A stretch of DNA of 64,000 nt, from positions 186,001 through 250,000 of the forward strand of contig BCJC01000001.1 in NCBI GenBank assembly GCA_001600175.1, given 5' to 3'. This stretch comes from Erythrobasidium yunnanense (Eukaryota; Basidiomycota; Cystobasidiomycetes; Erythrobasidiales; Erythrobasidiaceae). Made by a program: the position numbers and the translations under genes. Positions 63,949 to 64,000 of the stretch are shown one piece after another (the stretch's first letter is position 1; each line of letters starts with the position of its first letter). Under the pieces are notes generated by a model. It was not told where the DNA came from, made no database searches, and saw only the letters and a list, made by a program, of their open reading frames with translations.

Positions 63949-64000
63949 CTGTCAAGCCAGACATCGCGGAAGTGTGTTTCAAAGGGGCAGGTGAGGAAGC

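Overview
The window is nuclear DNA of a fungus, most likely a compact-genome basidiomycete. Genes lie on both strands and are broken by many very short introns (mostly 44-80 nt, GT-AG or GC-AG, with CTRAY-like branch sites). Spacers between neighbours are often only 50-400 bp. The gene set is fungal: SUC-type sugar transporter, Mit1/Mi-2-like remodeler, Ssl1, Vps55, Pkc1, Sen1, Igo-type endosulfine, small alpha-actinin, SUN protein. The subphylum cannot be decided from the sequence alone. I saw no convincing transposon, LTR element, CRISPR array, rRNA or tRNA.

Layout. 1-794 (-) is the 5' part of a sugar/H+ symporter. 1079-2943 (+) is an unknown tail-anchored protein. 3616-4999 (+) holds two genes for a small Cys/His module, with duplicated promoters. 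5445-15091 (-) is a run of housekeeping genes: PHD-chromo-Snf2 remodeler, Efm3-type methyltransferase, Ssl1 (TFIIH), Vps55. 15268-19418 (+) is a RING protein whose zinc finger is split by about 390 residues. 19526-22406 (-) is a WRN-like 3'-5' exonuclease.

23092-28643 is a lineage-specific island of two tandem pairs: two multi-span membrane proteins (+) and two divergent mitochondrial-carrier-like proteins (-). 28906-30932 (-) is an unknown acidic-tailed protein, divergent from alpha-actinin (31048-33740, +). An MFS transporter (33886-35731, -), a SUN-domain protein (36155-40091, +), protein kinase C (42012-46455, +) and endosulfine (47525-48607, +) follow. Sen1 helicase (49043-55726, -) is divergent from an SDHAF1-like LYR protein (55881-56254, +).

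56035-60820 is a second accessory region. A block of about 2 kb containing the 3' part of the SDHAF1 gene and a Trp-rich secreted-protein gene has been duplicated 2.8 kb further on. Both secreted genes look intact, while the second SDHAF1 piece is a relic. A large Ser-rich protein with a C-terminal Cys4 motif (61125-63948, -) closes the window.

The conserved genes are unrelated housekeeping functions (transcription and chromatin, cell-wall signalling, cytoskeleton, nuclear envelope). The new material is the set of tandem lineage-specific families inserted between them. Gene models below were spliced by hand from reading frame and splice signals; many were checked by total length divisible by three.
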